Shown here: positions 52,275 through 59,789 of the stretch, piece by piece | How positions within the stretch are numbered: the first letter of the stretch is position 1 | Layout: every line of letters begins with the position of its first letter | DNA from: Sunxiuqinia indica | GTDB taxonomy: Bacteria > Bacteroidota > Bacteroidia > Bacteroidales > Prolixibacteraceae | Reading direction: 5' to 3' | Length of the DNA stretch: 64,000 nt | Assembly (NCBI RefSeq): GCF_009847015.1 | Contig: NZ_WVEM01000003.1 | Coordinates: 124,001-188,000, forward strand | The notes under the pieces: generated by a model | What the model was told of the DNA's origin: nothing | The model's input: only the letters and a program-made list of their open reading frames with translations | Database searches by the model: none | Program-made: the position numbers and the translations under genes

Positions 52275-52282
52275 CAAATATA
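52275..52282 (-). promoter_or_regulatory. -7 box of cmk
   Basis: TATATTTG on the minus strand fits TAnnTTTG; its last base is 52275, 6 bases from the ATG at 52269. No -33 TTG at the usual distance was seen. Confidence 0.45.
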
Positions 52283-52412
52283 TTGTTTTTCGATGGAAGA
52301 AATTGTTCAACGCGCAGAAATAGAGCCAGTCGTTAATTGTTACTGAAAATTGTTTCAAATGGGTGTGGACTTCATGATTCAGATGGCTACTTCTGAATAT
52401 GAATAAATTTGG

Positions 52413-53438
52413 CTAGTTAAAACTATTATGCAAATTGATAGCCACAGAAATGTGATTACTGGTTGCTGCCAAATGGTAGCGTGCCGATCCATAGTTGAAG
52501 TGAAAGCGGTTTATTTTAAACCCAAATCCCCATGAAAAACCGACTGTTGATGCCTTGTCTTTGAAAAGCAGTTCTTGTCGCCTTTGGTAATTGTATCCGG
52601 CGCGGATTGTAAAATTGTCCGAAGGGAGCAATTCAACGCCAAGAACCAAATGGCGCAGGAACTTCTTGCTAAAATCATCTTTTTCAATGGTTGTTTCAAA
52701 ACCATTGTCAACTTCTTCTGGTTGAGCCAAAGACCATTTTTGTAAGTGTTGCAAGGTAGCAGTCAGACGGAATGGGGCATGAGCTAGTCTTTTTGAAACC
52801 CCCAACTGGACATCAAATGGAATAGACTCACGATTAGCTCCTTCGTAGTAAGTCGTTATTTGCCCGCCCATATTTTTAAGTACAAGAGCAATATTGGTTA
52901 GTTTATCGAGGCTGGCATAGCTAATGCCGGCATCAACGGCCAACCCAAATGACTGGTAAGCTTCAAACGACGATAAAATTGGCTTTAATGTAGCTCCAAC
53001 CTGAAACCGATTAAATTGCTTCGCCCAAATGATGTTTAGTGCATATTCTGAAGCATTGAATGTTCCACCACGCTGCCCGACTTCGTCAGCATAAGTAAAT
53101 TTACCATAGTTGATATAATGCATTCCCAATGCAAAAGTTCCAATGTCTCCATAATTTTTTGCAAACGAGGCATAGCCAAACTTAATATCATCAAAATAGC
53201 TGACGTAGTTCATCAACAGTTTCTGGTTCATCGATGGATGCAGCAAGGCCGGGTTGTTGTAGGCGACATTTAAATCGGTAGAGTCGTTTATTGCTACCTG
53301 GTTGCCCCCAAGTGCTGCCATCCGTGCAGAATTTGGCAAATTTAAAAACTCGTAAGTTGATTCACCTCCTACTTGAGCGTTCGAGCTAAAAGCTGTGAAT
53401 AATAAAAATGAAAGTAAAATGAGCTGTCTGGTCATCAT
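52413..53438 (-). CDS. porQ: Type IX secretion system protein PorQ
   Basis: A 341-residue outer-membrane barrel of the FadL-related PorV/PorQ class. Signal peptide, then the typical start FLNLPNSARMAALGG and NNPALLHPSMNQKLLMNYVS. PorQ works with PorZ and PorV at the T9SS exit to process and anchor secreted proteins. Its presence indicates a type IX secretion system in the organism, with the other components outside the window. A -7 box lies upstream. Confidence 0.88.
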   Translation of the reverse strand: MMTRQLILLSFLLFTAFSSNAQVGGESTYEFLNLPNSARMAALGGNQVAINDSTDLNVAYNNPALLHPSMNQKLLMNYVSYFDDIKFGYASFAKNYGDIGTFALGMHYINYGKFTYADEVGQRGGTFNASEYALNIIWAKQFNRFQVGATLKPILSSFEAYQSFGLAVDAGISYASLDKLTNIALVLKNMGGQITTYYEGANRESIPFDVQLGVSKRLAHAPFRLTATLQHLQKWSLAQPEEVDNGFETTIEKDDFSKKFLRHLVLGVELLPSDNFTIRAGYNYQRRQELLFKDKASTVGFSWGFGFKINRFHFNYGSARYHLAATSNHISVAINLHNSFN

Positions 53439-53466
53439 CCCTGTGGGCTGGTTTTACATCTAACGC

Positions 53467-53474
53467 CAAAGTTA
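53467..53474 (-). promoter_or_regulatory. -7 box of porQ
   Basis: TAACTTTG on the minus strand fits TAnnTTTG, 29 bp before the ATG. A TTG at 53492-53494 is 17 bases upstream, slightly close. Confidence 0.5.
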
Positions 53475-53750
53475 TTTTTTTATTTTAATAGCAAGATAGT
53501 TTTTAAAGAATTTTCCCAAACAATCGACTTTGCTGAGTTTGTAGAATATTGATGTTTCTTTTTTGTTGAGTTTGGATTGAAAAAGAGAGCTTATTTCTCA
53601 TTGACACAGGCAGTCACTTCAAGGAGTTTTGGTTCTGGTAGTTGAAGGTGTTGATCGGGTTTTGAATTTTTGTGATGATTTGTTCAACCCCAAAAGGTGC
53701 TTGAAATTATAATGTTTGTTAACAGAATAATGCGGTTCATTTTTTATTTT
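53475..53750. other. Gene-free stretch between porQ and the copper cluster
   Basis: AT-rich and without a credible reading frame, RNA gene or hairpin terminator. It separates two divergent genes, so it should hold both control regions; apart from the -7 boxes at its ends nothing is recognised. Confidence 0.5.
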
Positions 53751-53758
53751 TATTTTTG
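53751..53758 (+). promoter_or_regulatory. -7 box of the copper-type cluster
   Basis: TATTTTTG fits TAnnTTTG and ends 6 bases before the ATG at 53765, implying a leader of only a few bases. No -33 TTG at normal spacing was found. Confidence 0.4.
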
Positions 53759-53764
53759 CAGGAG

Positions 53765-54151
53765 ATGAAACGAGCACTGGTCGTCATACTGTCTGTATTT
53801 TATTTGCTGGTTACCGTTGGGTTGGCAGTTCAGGTACAATATTGCTCGGGCGAAATCTTGTCGGTACAGCTTTTTTCAGAAACAAATTCTTGTTGTGGAG
53901 AAGCGAGTTTCTGTGATACAGACTGTTGCCACAATCAATCTCAGGTGATTCAGTTCGAAGAACAACAAACGCTTCTGAGTAATTCTAAGCTGAAAGTAGA
54001 ACAACCGATGTCTCAGCAGGCTGTTTCTACCTTGGTTTATTCGCCTGATTTTTTCGCGAAACAGGATGCCCCATTCGTTAGAAATACTTTTTATCCACCA
54101 CCAAACGAGCCGGTTTGGTTACTGCATTGTTCCTTGGTTTACTATGGTTAG
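53765..54151 (+). CDS. HYC_CC_PP-type small membrane protein
   Basis: A 128-residue protein with a signal or anchor segment (VILSVFYLLVTVGLAV). Its cysteine pattern is QYC, SCCG, FCDTDCCHNQ, then FYPPPNEPV near the end. It matches the family named for its HYC, CC and PP motifs, usually found beside metal-handling genes; here the first motif is QYC. A role in copper or other soft-metal handling is inferred from neighbours. A TTG at 53756 is in frame but overlaps the -7 box, so the ATG at 53765 is used. Confidence 0.7.
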   Translation: MKRALVVILSVFYLLVTVGLAVQVQYCSGEILSVQLFSETNSCCGEASFCDTDCCHNQSQVIQFEEQQTLLSNSKLKVEQPMSQQAVSTLVYSPDFFAKQDAPFVRNTFYPPPNEPVWLLHCSLVYYG

Positions 54152-54231
54152 CTTTTAATCGATCAACACTTAACGGGCCGTTAATTTTGATGGCCCGAAT
54201 AGTCTTATGGTATCAATTAAAAACTAACAAA

Positions 54232-54594
54232 ATGAGAACATCAATTTTATTTTCAGTTATACTTGGCCTGTTTTTCTCAGTGGTCGTTTTTGCCGAAAAT
54301 GGCGAAAAAAAGAAAAAAGTAGAAACTCTTGAATTTGAAGTTTCAGGAGTTTGCGGTGCGTGTGAAAAACGTATTGAAAAAGCGGCCTTAATAAAAGGCG
54401 TAAAAATGGCTGAATGGGACAAACAAACCCAAAAAATTAAAGTCATTTATTCCACTAAAAAGACGGATGAGAAAGCCATTCATCAGGCCATTGCGAAGGC
54501 CGGGCACGACACCAAAAAAGTGAAAGCCACCGATGAAGCTTACGCTCAACTAAACGATTGTTGCAAGTACCGCGACGGAGTAGAAATTCACTAA
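54232..54594 (+). CDS. Exported heavy-metal-associated (HMA) domain protein
   Basis: A 120-residue protein with a signal peptide (ends VVVFAEN) and one HMA ferredoxin-like domain. Metal-binding CxxC is Cys41-Gly-Ala-Cys44 in GVCGACEKRIEKAA, and a CC pair occurs near the C-terminus (NDCCKY). It would pick up copper or a similar ion in the periplasm. An upstream ATG at 54115 overlaps the previous gene and lacks the signal peptide at its front; the ATG at 54232 is preferred. It lies 11 bp before the TonB receptor. Confidence 0.8.
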   Translation: MRTSILFSVILGLFFSVVVFAENGEKKKKVETLEFEVSGVCGACEKRIEKAALIKGVKMAEWDKQTQKIKVIYSTKKTDEKAIHQAIAKAGHDTKKVKATDEAYAQLNDCCKYRDGVEIH

Positions 54595-54605
54595 TTCAAT
54601 TCACT

Positions 54606-56849
54606 ATGATTCAGAAGGGATGGCTAGTTTCCCTGCTACTTGTATTTCCATTGTTCGGATTGGCGCAGCTTGCCCCAAATATGGTGGAAGGAAGTGTAGC
54701 AGAGAGAACAGAAGATGGGAAAACGGCGCCGCTTGTTGGTGTCAACGTCTATTGGGAAGGCACTTCGATTGGTACCAGTTCGGACAATACCGGGCAATTT
54801 ATGATTGAGCGGACCAATAAAACCAAGCAGCTGGTGTTTAGTTATATTGGTTATCGCAACGACACATTAGAGGTTAACACCGACAAAATTCCGGTGGTGG
54901 TGATGGATGTTTCGCGCGAGTTGGGCGAAGTGGAGGTTGTACACCGACAGAAATCGACCGAGATCTCCATGCTGGGCTCCGTCAAGGTGGAGCATATTGG
55001 GGAGAAGGAGTTGTGTAAAGCAGCCTGCTGTAACCTGAGTGAAAGTTTTGAAACCAGTCCAAGTATCGACGTTTCGTTTACCGATGCAGTAACCGGGTCG
55101 CGCCAGATTCAGATGCTGGGGCTGGCTGGTCCCTACGTGCAGATGACCCGTGAAAATATACCGGATATGCGCGGACTGGCTTCGATTTATGGTTTAACAT
55201 TGGTTCCGGGAACCTGGATCGAGAGCATTCAGCTGAACAAAGGAACGGGGTCGGTGGTGAACGGTTACGAAAGCATTGCCGGGCAAATCAACCTAGAGAT
55301 GAGAAAGCCTGAGGTCGCGGATCGGCTGTATTTGAACTTGTTTGCCAATGCAGAAAGTCGTTTGGAGGCCAACCTGAACCTGGCTCACCGGTTTAAAAAT
55401 GAAAATTGGTCAACAGCCTTATTGTTGCATGGAAAGAACAATTCTAGAAAGTTTGATCACAACAATGACGGGTTTATGGATATGCCGATCGGCAGCACGT
55501 TTACCGCACTGAACCGCTGGACTTATAACGGCGGGCAGGGAATTCATTTGCAATTTGGCGTCAAGGGATCGGCCATGAGCAGTGAAGGCGGGGAATTGGA
55601 TTTTCAACCTGAAGATGCTCTCACGAGCAATGGCTGGGGAATGAACGTTGATGTGAAACGACTGGAAGGTTGGGCAAAAATAGGCAAGGTGTTTTACGAT
55701 CTGCCATGGAAATCAATGGGTTTACAACTGGCCGCAACAACACATGAGCAGGATAGTTATTTTGGTTTGAATGCCTATCACGCGGAGCAGCAATCAGCCT
55801 ATGCCAATTTCATTTATCAGAGTATTATTGGGAACACCAACCATGAGTTTAAAACGGGAGTCTCTCTTCAGTATGATGATTTTCACGAAACGTTGAATGA
55901 TACAATCTTCAACCGCGAAGAATCGGTGCCGGGCGTCTTTTTCGAGTACAGCTGGCTGCCATCTGATGCGTTTAGCTTGGTCGCAGGTATGCGGGCTGAT
56001 TATCACAATTTGTATGGCGCATTTCTAACGCCACGTCTGCATGTTCGCTACGCGCCGGCAGAACAAACGGTGTTGCGACTTTCGGTAGGGAGAGGGCAAC
56101 GCACAGCAAGTGTGATCAGTGAAAATAGTGGCATACTGGCCAGTTCGCGTCAAATTATATTTCAGGGTAAAGCCAATGATTATCCTTATGGATTTGGTCC
56201 TGAGGTAGCCTGGAATTACGGGTTGAACCTGACCCAAAAGTTTGAATTGGGGTATCGCCCCGGAAGCATCAGCTTTGATTTTTACCAAACGGACTTTTCC
56301 TCTCAGGTGGTACTCGACTTGGATCAAGACCCACAGCAGGCCTTGTTTTTTGAGTCGAGTGAAAAATCTTATTCCACTAGTTTTCAGGGACAGGTTGATT
56401 ATGAACTTGTTCAACGCCTGGATGCGCGTTTCGCTTATCGTTGGTATGATGTAAAAACAACCTATCGGCAAGGTTTGTTGGCAAAGCCTTTGCTGGCCAG
56501 CCACCGGGCATTTCTTAACCTGGCTTATGAAACCCGTAATTCGTGGAGCTTTGACTATACCATTAATTGGCAGGGCGAAAAGCGGATTCCAAATACGTCT
56601 TCTAATCCTCCGGAATTTCAACGAGATGGTTATTCACCCGATTTTTTTCTGATGAATGCACAGGTTAGCAAAAGTTTTAGTGAGAGGTTCGAGATTTATG
56701 TGGGAGTTGAAAATCTGACTGGTTACAAACAGGATAATCCGATTATAGCCAGCGATCAACCGTTTAGTCCTTATTTTGACAGCTCATTGATTTGGGGGCC
56801 CATTTATGGACGCAAATCGTATGTTGGTCTCCGTTTTAGAATTCAGTAA
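54606..56849 (+). CDS. TonB-dependent receptor, probably for copper or metal chelates
   Basis: A 747-residue outer-membrane receptor from the ATG at 54606. Signal peptide (ends FGLAQ), carboxypeptidase-like beta-sandwich (about 25-110), plug (about 125-240) and barrel ending in GLRFRIQ. The plug contains CKAACCNLSESF with Cys137, 141 and 142, an unusual cysteine cluster that would suit soft-metal binding. It has no STN domain and no SusD partner. With an HMA chaperone and an HYC_CC_PP protein upstream it forms a metal-uptake or sensing set. Confidence 0.82.
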   Translation: MIQKGWLVSLLLVFPLFGLAQLAPNMVEGSVAERTEDGKTAPLVGVNVYWEGTSIGTSSDNTGQFMIERTNKTKQLVFSYIGYRNDTLEVNTDKIPVVVMDVSRELGEVEVVHRQKSTEISMLGSVKVEHIGEKELCKAACCNLSESFETSPSIDVSFTDAVTGSRQIQMLGLAGPYVQMTRENIPDMRGLASIYGLTLVPGTWIESIQLNKGTGSVVNGYESIAGQINLEMRKPEVADRLYLNLFANAESRLEANLNLAHRFKNENWSTALLLHGKNNSRKFDHNNDGFMDMPIGSTFTALNRWTYNGGQGIHLQFGVKGSAMSSEGGELDFQPEDALTSNGWGMNVDVKRLEGWAKIGKVFYDLPWKSMGLQLAATTHEQDSYFGLNAYHAEQQSAYANFIYQSIIGNTNHEFKTGVSLQYDDFHETLNDTIFNREESVPGVFFEYSWLPSDAFSLVAGMRADYHNLYGAFLTPRLHVRYAPAEQTVLRLSVGRGQRTASVISENSGILASSRQIIFQGKANDYPYGFGPEVAWNYGLNLTQKFELGYRPGSISFDFYQTDFSSQVVLDLDQDPQQALFFESSEKSYSTSFQGQVDYELVQRLDARFAYRWYDVKTTYRQGLLAKPLLASHRAFLNLAYETRNSWSFDYTINWQGEKRIPNTSSNPPEFQRDGYSPDFFLMNAQVSKSFSERFEIYVGVENLTGYKQDNPIIASDQPFSPYFDSSLIWGPIYGRKSYVGLRFRIQ

Positions 56850-56874
56850 GAAACGGTTTTTCGGCCTAAATAAC

Positions 56875-56925
56875 AGCGATAAACCACTTGGATTACTGAA
56901 GCCCCAAGTGGCTTATCGCTTTTTC
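56875..56925 (+). terminator. Terminator after the copper-type cluster
   Basis: A 17-bp stem (56875-56891 with 56904-56920, one mismatch), a 12-base loop and a T-run. Confidence 0.85.
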
Positions 56926-56960
56926 CCATCGAATATCTTGAATTGCTTGCGCTCTTAATT

Positions 56961-57539
56961 TTATTGGGCAAGCTCAATTCTCCATAGGCCCCGGAGTTCG
57001 TTTAATTTGTAGCCAGTGGCTTTGTCGTTGGGGTAAAGTGTTTGCAGCTTTTCGTAGGTTTCAGGCTGAATGGTCTCCGCTGGTCCGTGACATTGCAGGC
57101 AAGCCGGCATTGCTGTCCGGATTGGTTTGTAGTAAATAGCCTGCGACTTAACCACAACCAGCGTATCTTTCGGAACATCCTGTTGGGTTGCCCAGTTCCA
57201 TAATTGCTTGTCTGTTGCTGTTTTAAGGCTATTCCCCGGATTCCTGTTCTTATCCGAAATGCGAGATATCGTGTAGTTGAAATGATTACTTAGGCTGTCG
57301 GTAATAGAGGAGGCTTGCAGGTTGCAAAATTCCACTGCATAAAGACTACCACCTTTTTTCATGGCGCTCGAAACATGAGATAGTAAGGAGGTTTGTGCTT
57401 GTGCCGAAATGTGGTTGCCGATTTTCAGAAGTCTGGAGTAAGCTTCTGCATCCATTTCATTTTTAGCGTTTCTTTGCCCGCAAGAAAGAAGCATTAAGCT
57501 GATTAGGATTGAAATTGAAAAGAACAGTTTTTGTTTCAT
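56961..57539 (-). CDS. DUF3365 c-heme lipoprotein
   Basis: A 192-residue lipoprotein (LLSC, Cys20) with the single heme c motif CLQCH at residues 147-151. The layout matches DUF3365/Tll0287-like proteins, in which a PAS-like fold binds heme and may sense redox or gas. LYAVEFCNLQA is in the expected place. It would lie in the periplasm or at the outer membrane. It starts 67 bp after the terminator of small-RNA copy 1, so that RNA could also act as its leader. Confidence 0.82.
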   Translation of the reverse strand: MKQKLFFSISILISLMLLSCGQRNAKNEMDAEAYSRLLKIGNHISAQAQTSLLSHVSSAMKKGGSLYAVEFCNLQASSITDSLSNHFNYTISRISDKNRNPGNSLKTATDKQLWNWATQQDVPKDTLVVVKSQAIYYKPIRTAMPACLQCHGPAETIQPETYEKLQTLYPNDKATGYKLNELRGLWRIELAQ

Positions 57540-57605
57540 TTTCTGAATTTTAGTTGATTCGTTATGTCAATACCTACGAAAAGTGGATTCATTTGGGTTA
57601 CACGC

Positions 57606-57696
57606 AAAAAAAAAAGAGTAGATCTCTATCTACCCTTTTCTAACCTAACTAAACCAATAAAACTAATCAAACCTAAACTTATGAAATAAAATCTAC
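57606..57696 (-). ncRNA. Putative small RNA, copy 1
   Basis: On the minus strand a perfect -7 box (57699-57706) is followed by about 90 bases and then an intrinsic terminator. The terminator stem is AAAAGGGTAGAT with ATCTACTCTTTT (12 pairs, one G-T) and a 4-base loop, then a T-run. The middle is an about 45-base stretch with no C, built from G, T and A (GTTTAGGTTTGATTAG), which would stay single-stranded. There is no open frame. GTAGAT occurs at the 5' end and again in the terminator, so the 5' end could compete for the 3' arm. Family not recognised. Confidence 0.65.
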
Positions 57697-57698
57697 CA

Positions 57699-57730
57699 CA
57701 AAGATATGTTGAAAAACACAAACTTGTGTT
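57699..57730 (-). promoter_or_regulatory. Promoter of small RNA copy 1 with a dyad in the spacer
   Basis: -7 box TATCTTTG (57699-57706). Eight bases further upstream is a 7-bp perfect dyad AACACAA-AC-TTGTGTT (57715-57730) covering the -33 region, a good place for a repressor. Confidence 0.55.
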
Positions 57731-57748
57731 ATGTGAATGTTAAAAAAC

Positions 57749-57762
57749 ATGTTCTACAGCAT
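57749..57762. promoter_or_regulatory. 14-bp quasi-palindrome upstream of RNA copy 1
   Basis: ATGTTCTACAGCAT is symmetric at five of seven pairs. The same element lies at the same distance upstream of copy 2. Candidate regulator site. Confidence 0.45.
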
Positions 57763-57787
57763 TTATATTGATTTTATTCAAGATTTG

Positions 57788-57877
57788 AAAAAAAAAGAGT
57801 AGATCTCTATCTACCCTTTTCTAACCTAACTAAACCAATAAAACTAATCAAACCTAAACTTATGAAATAAAATCTAC
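57788..57877 (-). ncRNA. Putative small RNA, copy 2
   Basis: Nearly identical to copy 1 over its whole length (CTACTACA in place of CTACCACA near the 5' end), 182 bp away. It has its own -7 box (57880-57887), the same C-free middle, and the same terminator (stem from about 57793 to 57819, then a T-run to 57788). The conservation of the body but divergence of the flanks between copies suggests selection on the RNA itself. Confidence 0.65.
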
Positions 57878-57879
57878 TA

Positions 57880-57911
57880 CAAAGGTAAGGTGAAAAACAC
57901 GATTGTGTGTT
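57880..57911 (-). promoter_or_regulatory. Promoter of small RNA copy 2 with a dyad in the spacer
   Basis: -7 box TACCTTTG (57880-57887). Eight bases upstream is AACAC-GATTGT-GTGTT (57896-57911), a 5-bp dyad in the same position as that of copy 1. Confidence 0.55.
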
Positions 57912-57929
57912 AAGCCAATATTAAAAAAC

Positions 57930-57943
57930 GTGCTGTAGAACAT
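57930..57943. promoter_or_regulatory. 14-bp quasi-palindrome upstream of RNA copy 2
   Basis: GTGCTGTAGAACAT is, in reverse, 13 of 14 identical to the element of copy 1, and has the same flanks (TTAAAAAAC before it). Confidence 0.45.
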
Positions 57944-57971
57944 TTTTTAACAATTGAATTATTCCTATAGC

Positions 57972-58011
57972 AAAAGAAAGGGCGCTTCCAATTGGAAACG
58001 CCCTTTCTTTT
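57972..58011 (-). terminator. Terminator of the floA operon
   Basis: A 13-bp stem AAAAGAAAGGGCG (57972-57984) with CGCCCTTTCTTTT (57999-58011), with a TTCC/GGAA inner pair. T-rich arms make it bidirectional. Confidence 0.85.
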
Positions 58012-58028
58012 GAGTAGTTACTTTCTGC

Positions 58029-59009
58029 TTATTTCTTTTTGCCTTTACCTTTTTCGTCTCCGGCTATTGAGTCTCGCATCGAAGTGTCGGCCATGATATT
58101 TTTGTATTTCATGTAATCCATAATTCCCAGATTACCGAGTTTAAATGCTTCTGCAATTGCTAAGGGAACTTGGGCTTCAGCTTCGATTACTTTAGCACGC
58201 ATTTCCTGCGCCATTGCAATCATCTCTTGTTCTAATGCAACAGCCATTGCACGACGCTCTTCTGCTTTCGCTTGTGCAATATTCTTATCAGCATCAGCTT
58301 GGTCAATTTGCAGCCCGGCACCAATATTTTTACCAATGTCGATGTCGGCGATATCAATCGAAAGAATCTCGAATGCTGTACCTGCATCCAATCCTTTGTT
58401 TAGTACAACTTTGGAAATAGAGTCTGGATTTTCCAGCACTGCTTTGTGGGTGTGCGATGAACCGATAGAAGAAACGATACCTTCGCCAACCCGCGCCAAA
58501 ATAGTGTCTTCGCCTGCACCACCAACTAGCTGTTTGATATTTGCACGAACAGTCACCCTTGCTTTGGCTATGAGCTGAATACCGTCTTTGGCAACAGCAG
58601 CAACCGGAGGTGTGTCAATTACCTTCGGATTCACAGACATCTGTACAGCCTCAAATACATCGCGGCCTGCCAGGTCAATGGCGGTGGCCATATTAAATGT
58701 CAGATCAATGTTGGCTTTTTCGGCCGAAACTAATGCATGAACAACCATGTCAACTTTTCCGCCAGCTAAATAGTGAGCTTCAAGTTTGTCACGGTCTAAC
58801 TTTATGCCGGCTTTGGTTCCTTCAATTAAAGCACGAACAATTACAGAGGGCGGAACTTTCCTGAAACGCATCAGGAACAGTTGCATAAGTGAGATACGAA
58901 CTCCGGAAACTAAGGCTGAAAACCAAAGTCCGATTGGTATAAAATACAGGATGATGATGAGTAGGACAAAAATCCCAACAACTAATCCTAAAGTTCCAAA
59001 ATATTCCAT
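58029..59009 (-). CDS. floA: Flotillin-like protein FloA
   Basis: A 326-residue protein with an N-terminal membrane hairpin (about 5-40), an SPFH/band-7 domain and a C-terminal helical region rich in Ala, Glu and Lys ([20 protein letters not shown]). The length and sequence match FloA (YqfA), which forms membrane microdomains and influences membrane fluidity, secretion and cell shape. It lies 3 bp after the NfeD gene, the standard flotillin pair. It is the last gene of the SPOR/ClpS/NfeD/FloA operon. Confidence 0.93.
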   Translation of the reverse strand: MEYFGTLGLVVGIFVLLIIILYFIPIGLWFSALVSGVRISLMQLFLMRFRKVPPSVIVRALIEGTKAGIKLDRDKLEAHYLAGGKVDMVVHALVSAEKANIDLTFNMATAIDLAGRDVFEAVQMSVNPKVIDTPPVAAVAKDGIQLIAKARVTVRANIKQLVGGAGEDTILARVGEGIVSSIGSSHTHKAVLENPDSISKVVLNKGLDAGTAFEILSIDIADIDIGKNIGAGLQIDQADADKNIAQAKAEERRAMAVALEQEMIAMAQEMRAKVIEAEAQVPLAIAEAFKLGNLGIMDYMKYKNIMADTSMRDSIAGDEKGKGKKK

Positions 59010-59012
59010 TAT

Positions 59013-59483
59013 TTATTGATTTATTGGTTCAACAATTACTTGCGTTTTTAAAACTTCAATAACCTTGATTTTGACATGTTGATCAACAAAGCCCCCTGCG
59101 GATTTGGCCTCCATGCTAAGCTTGTTTATTTTGACCCGTCCTGTAGGAGCTAGTCTTCCGAGGGTTATTCCTTCATCGCCAACACGAATAAGCTGCTCAT
59201 CTATTTTGTCGATATGGCTATCGATTTCAGAATTCAAAAGCATGTGTTTACCCGTTTTACTTTGAAAAAGCTGGTAGACAATGATAGGGGAGGCAATGAT
59301 AACGAAAGCGAGTGTGATAATTCCTACTAAAATACCATAAGTATCAAAAGCTAAATAAACACTTGCTCCAAGTAAAACGACACCCCCAATTCCGGCAATA
59401 GTGATTCCCGGGATCACAACAAATTCTAAAAGCAATAGCAGAATTCCCAGTAAGATCAGGAATAAGATGATTAGAATGGTCAT
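59013..59483 (-). CDS. NfeD-like membrane protein
   Basis: A 156-residue protein with three N-terminal membrane segments (about 1-75) and a C-terminal OB-fold NfeD domain (GDEGITLGRLAPTGRVKING-like: GRLAPTGRVKINK). This short form lacks the protease domain of long NfeD. It partners with FloA in membrane microdomains. Position upstream of floA is typical. Confidence 0.9.
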   Translation of the reverse strand: MTILIILFLILLGILLLLLEFVVIPGITIAGIGGVVLLGASVYLAFDTYGILVGIITLAFVIIASPIIVYQLFQSKTGKHMLLNSEIDSHIDKIDEQLIRVGDEGITLGRLAPTGRVKINKLSMEAKSAGGFVDQHVKIKVIEVLKTQVIVEPINQ

Positions 59484-59494
59484 TTGTTTTTTTG

Positions 59495-59788
59495 TTAATC
59501 GATGGTGGCCGTTAATTCTCGGGCAACCAAGGCTTTCTTTAGTGGACTAAGGTAAGTAAAACTTCCCTTTTTAACATCACATTTCCCTTTATAATGTGTG
59601 ATTAAAGTGCATTGGGTTGCTTGTTCAGCATCGTGCTCACAAACTTTAATTAAGGCATCAATCACATAATCAAAGCTATGGTTGTTATCATTGTGAAGAA
59701 TGAGAAACCGGTTATTCTTCCGTTCTGTCTTATTATCTTGTTCCGGTTGCTTTTTTGTTTGTTCTCCAGGCTTCATTTTATTTTCCAT
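59495..59788 (-). CDS. clpS: ClpS-type adaptor for the ClpAP/ClpCP protease
   Basis: A 97-residue protein. A charged, disordered N-terminal 27 residues precede the ClpS core (RFLILHNDNNHSFDYVIDAL, then VCEHDAEQATQCTLITHYKG). ClpS delivers N-degron substrates to the Clp protease. The Asn-Asp at HND matches the substrate-binding Asn-Asp of the LLNDD motif. It lies 11 bp before nfeD and one base after the SPOR gene. Confidence 0.82.
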   Translation of the reverse strand: MENKMKPGEQTKKQPEQDNKTERKNNRFLILHNDNNHSFDYVIDALIKVCEHDAEQATQCTLITHYKGKCDVKKGSFTYLSPLKKALVARELTATID

Positions 59789-59789
59789 A

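Larger units (their letters stand above)
57606..57945. repeat. Tandem duplication of a promoter-RNA-terminator unit
   Basis: Two units of about 160 bp with a period of 182 bp. The RNA body is almost identical; the promoter part keeps only the boxes and dyads. Confidence 0.85.

Noticed and set aside
54115-54231. N-terminal extension of the HMA protein from the ATG at 54115
   Set aside because: It overlaps the preceding gene and buries the signal peptide; the ATG at 54232 gives a normal exported HMA protein.
57680-57690. ATGAAATAA on the plus strand in both units as a minimal upstream reading frame
   Set aside because: The promoter and terminator of each unit point to minus-strand transcription. 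No plus-strand promoter or downstream gene makes use of it.
57606-57945. The two near-identical units as a CRISPR array or insertion-sequence ends
   Set aside because: Only two copies, with bodies too long for CRISPR repeats and no cas genes. They are direct repeats with promoters and terminators, not terminal inverted repeats of a transposon.
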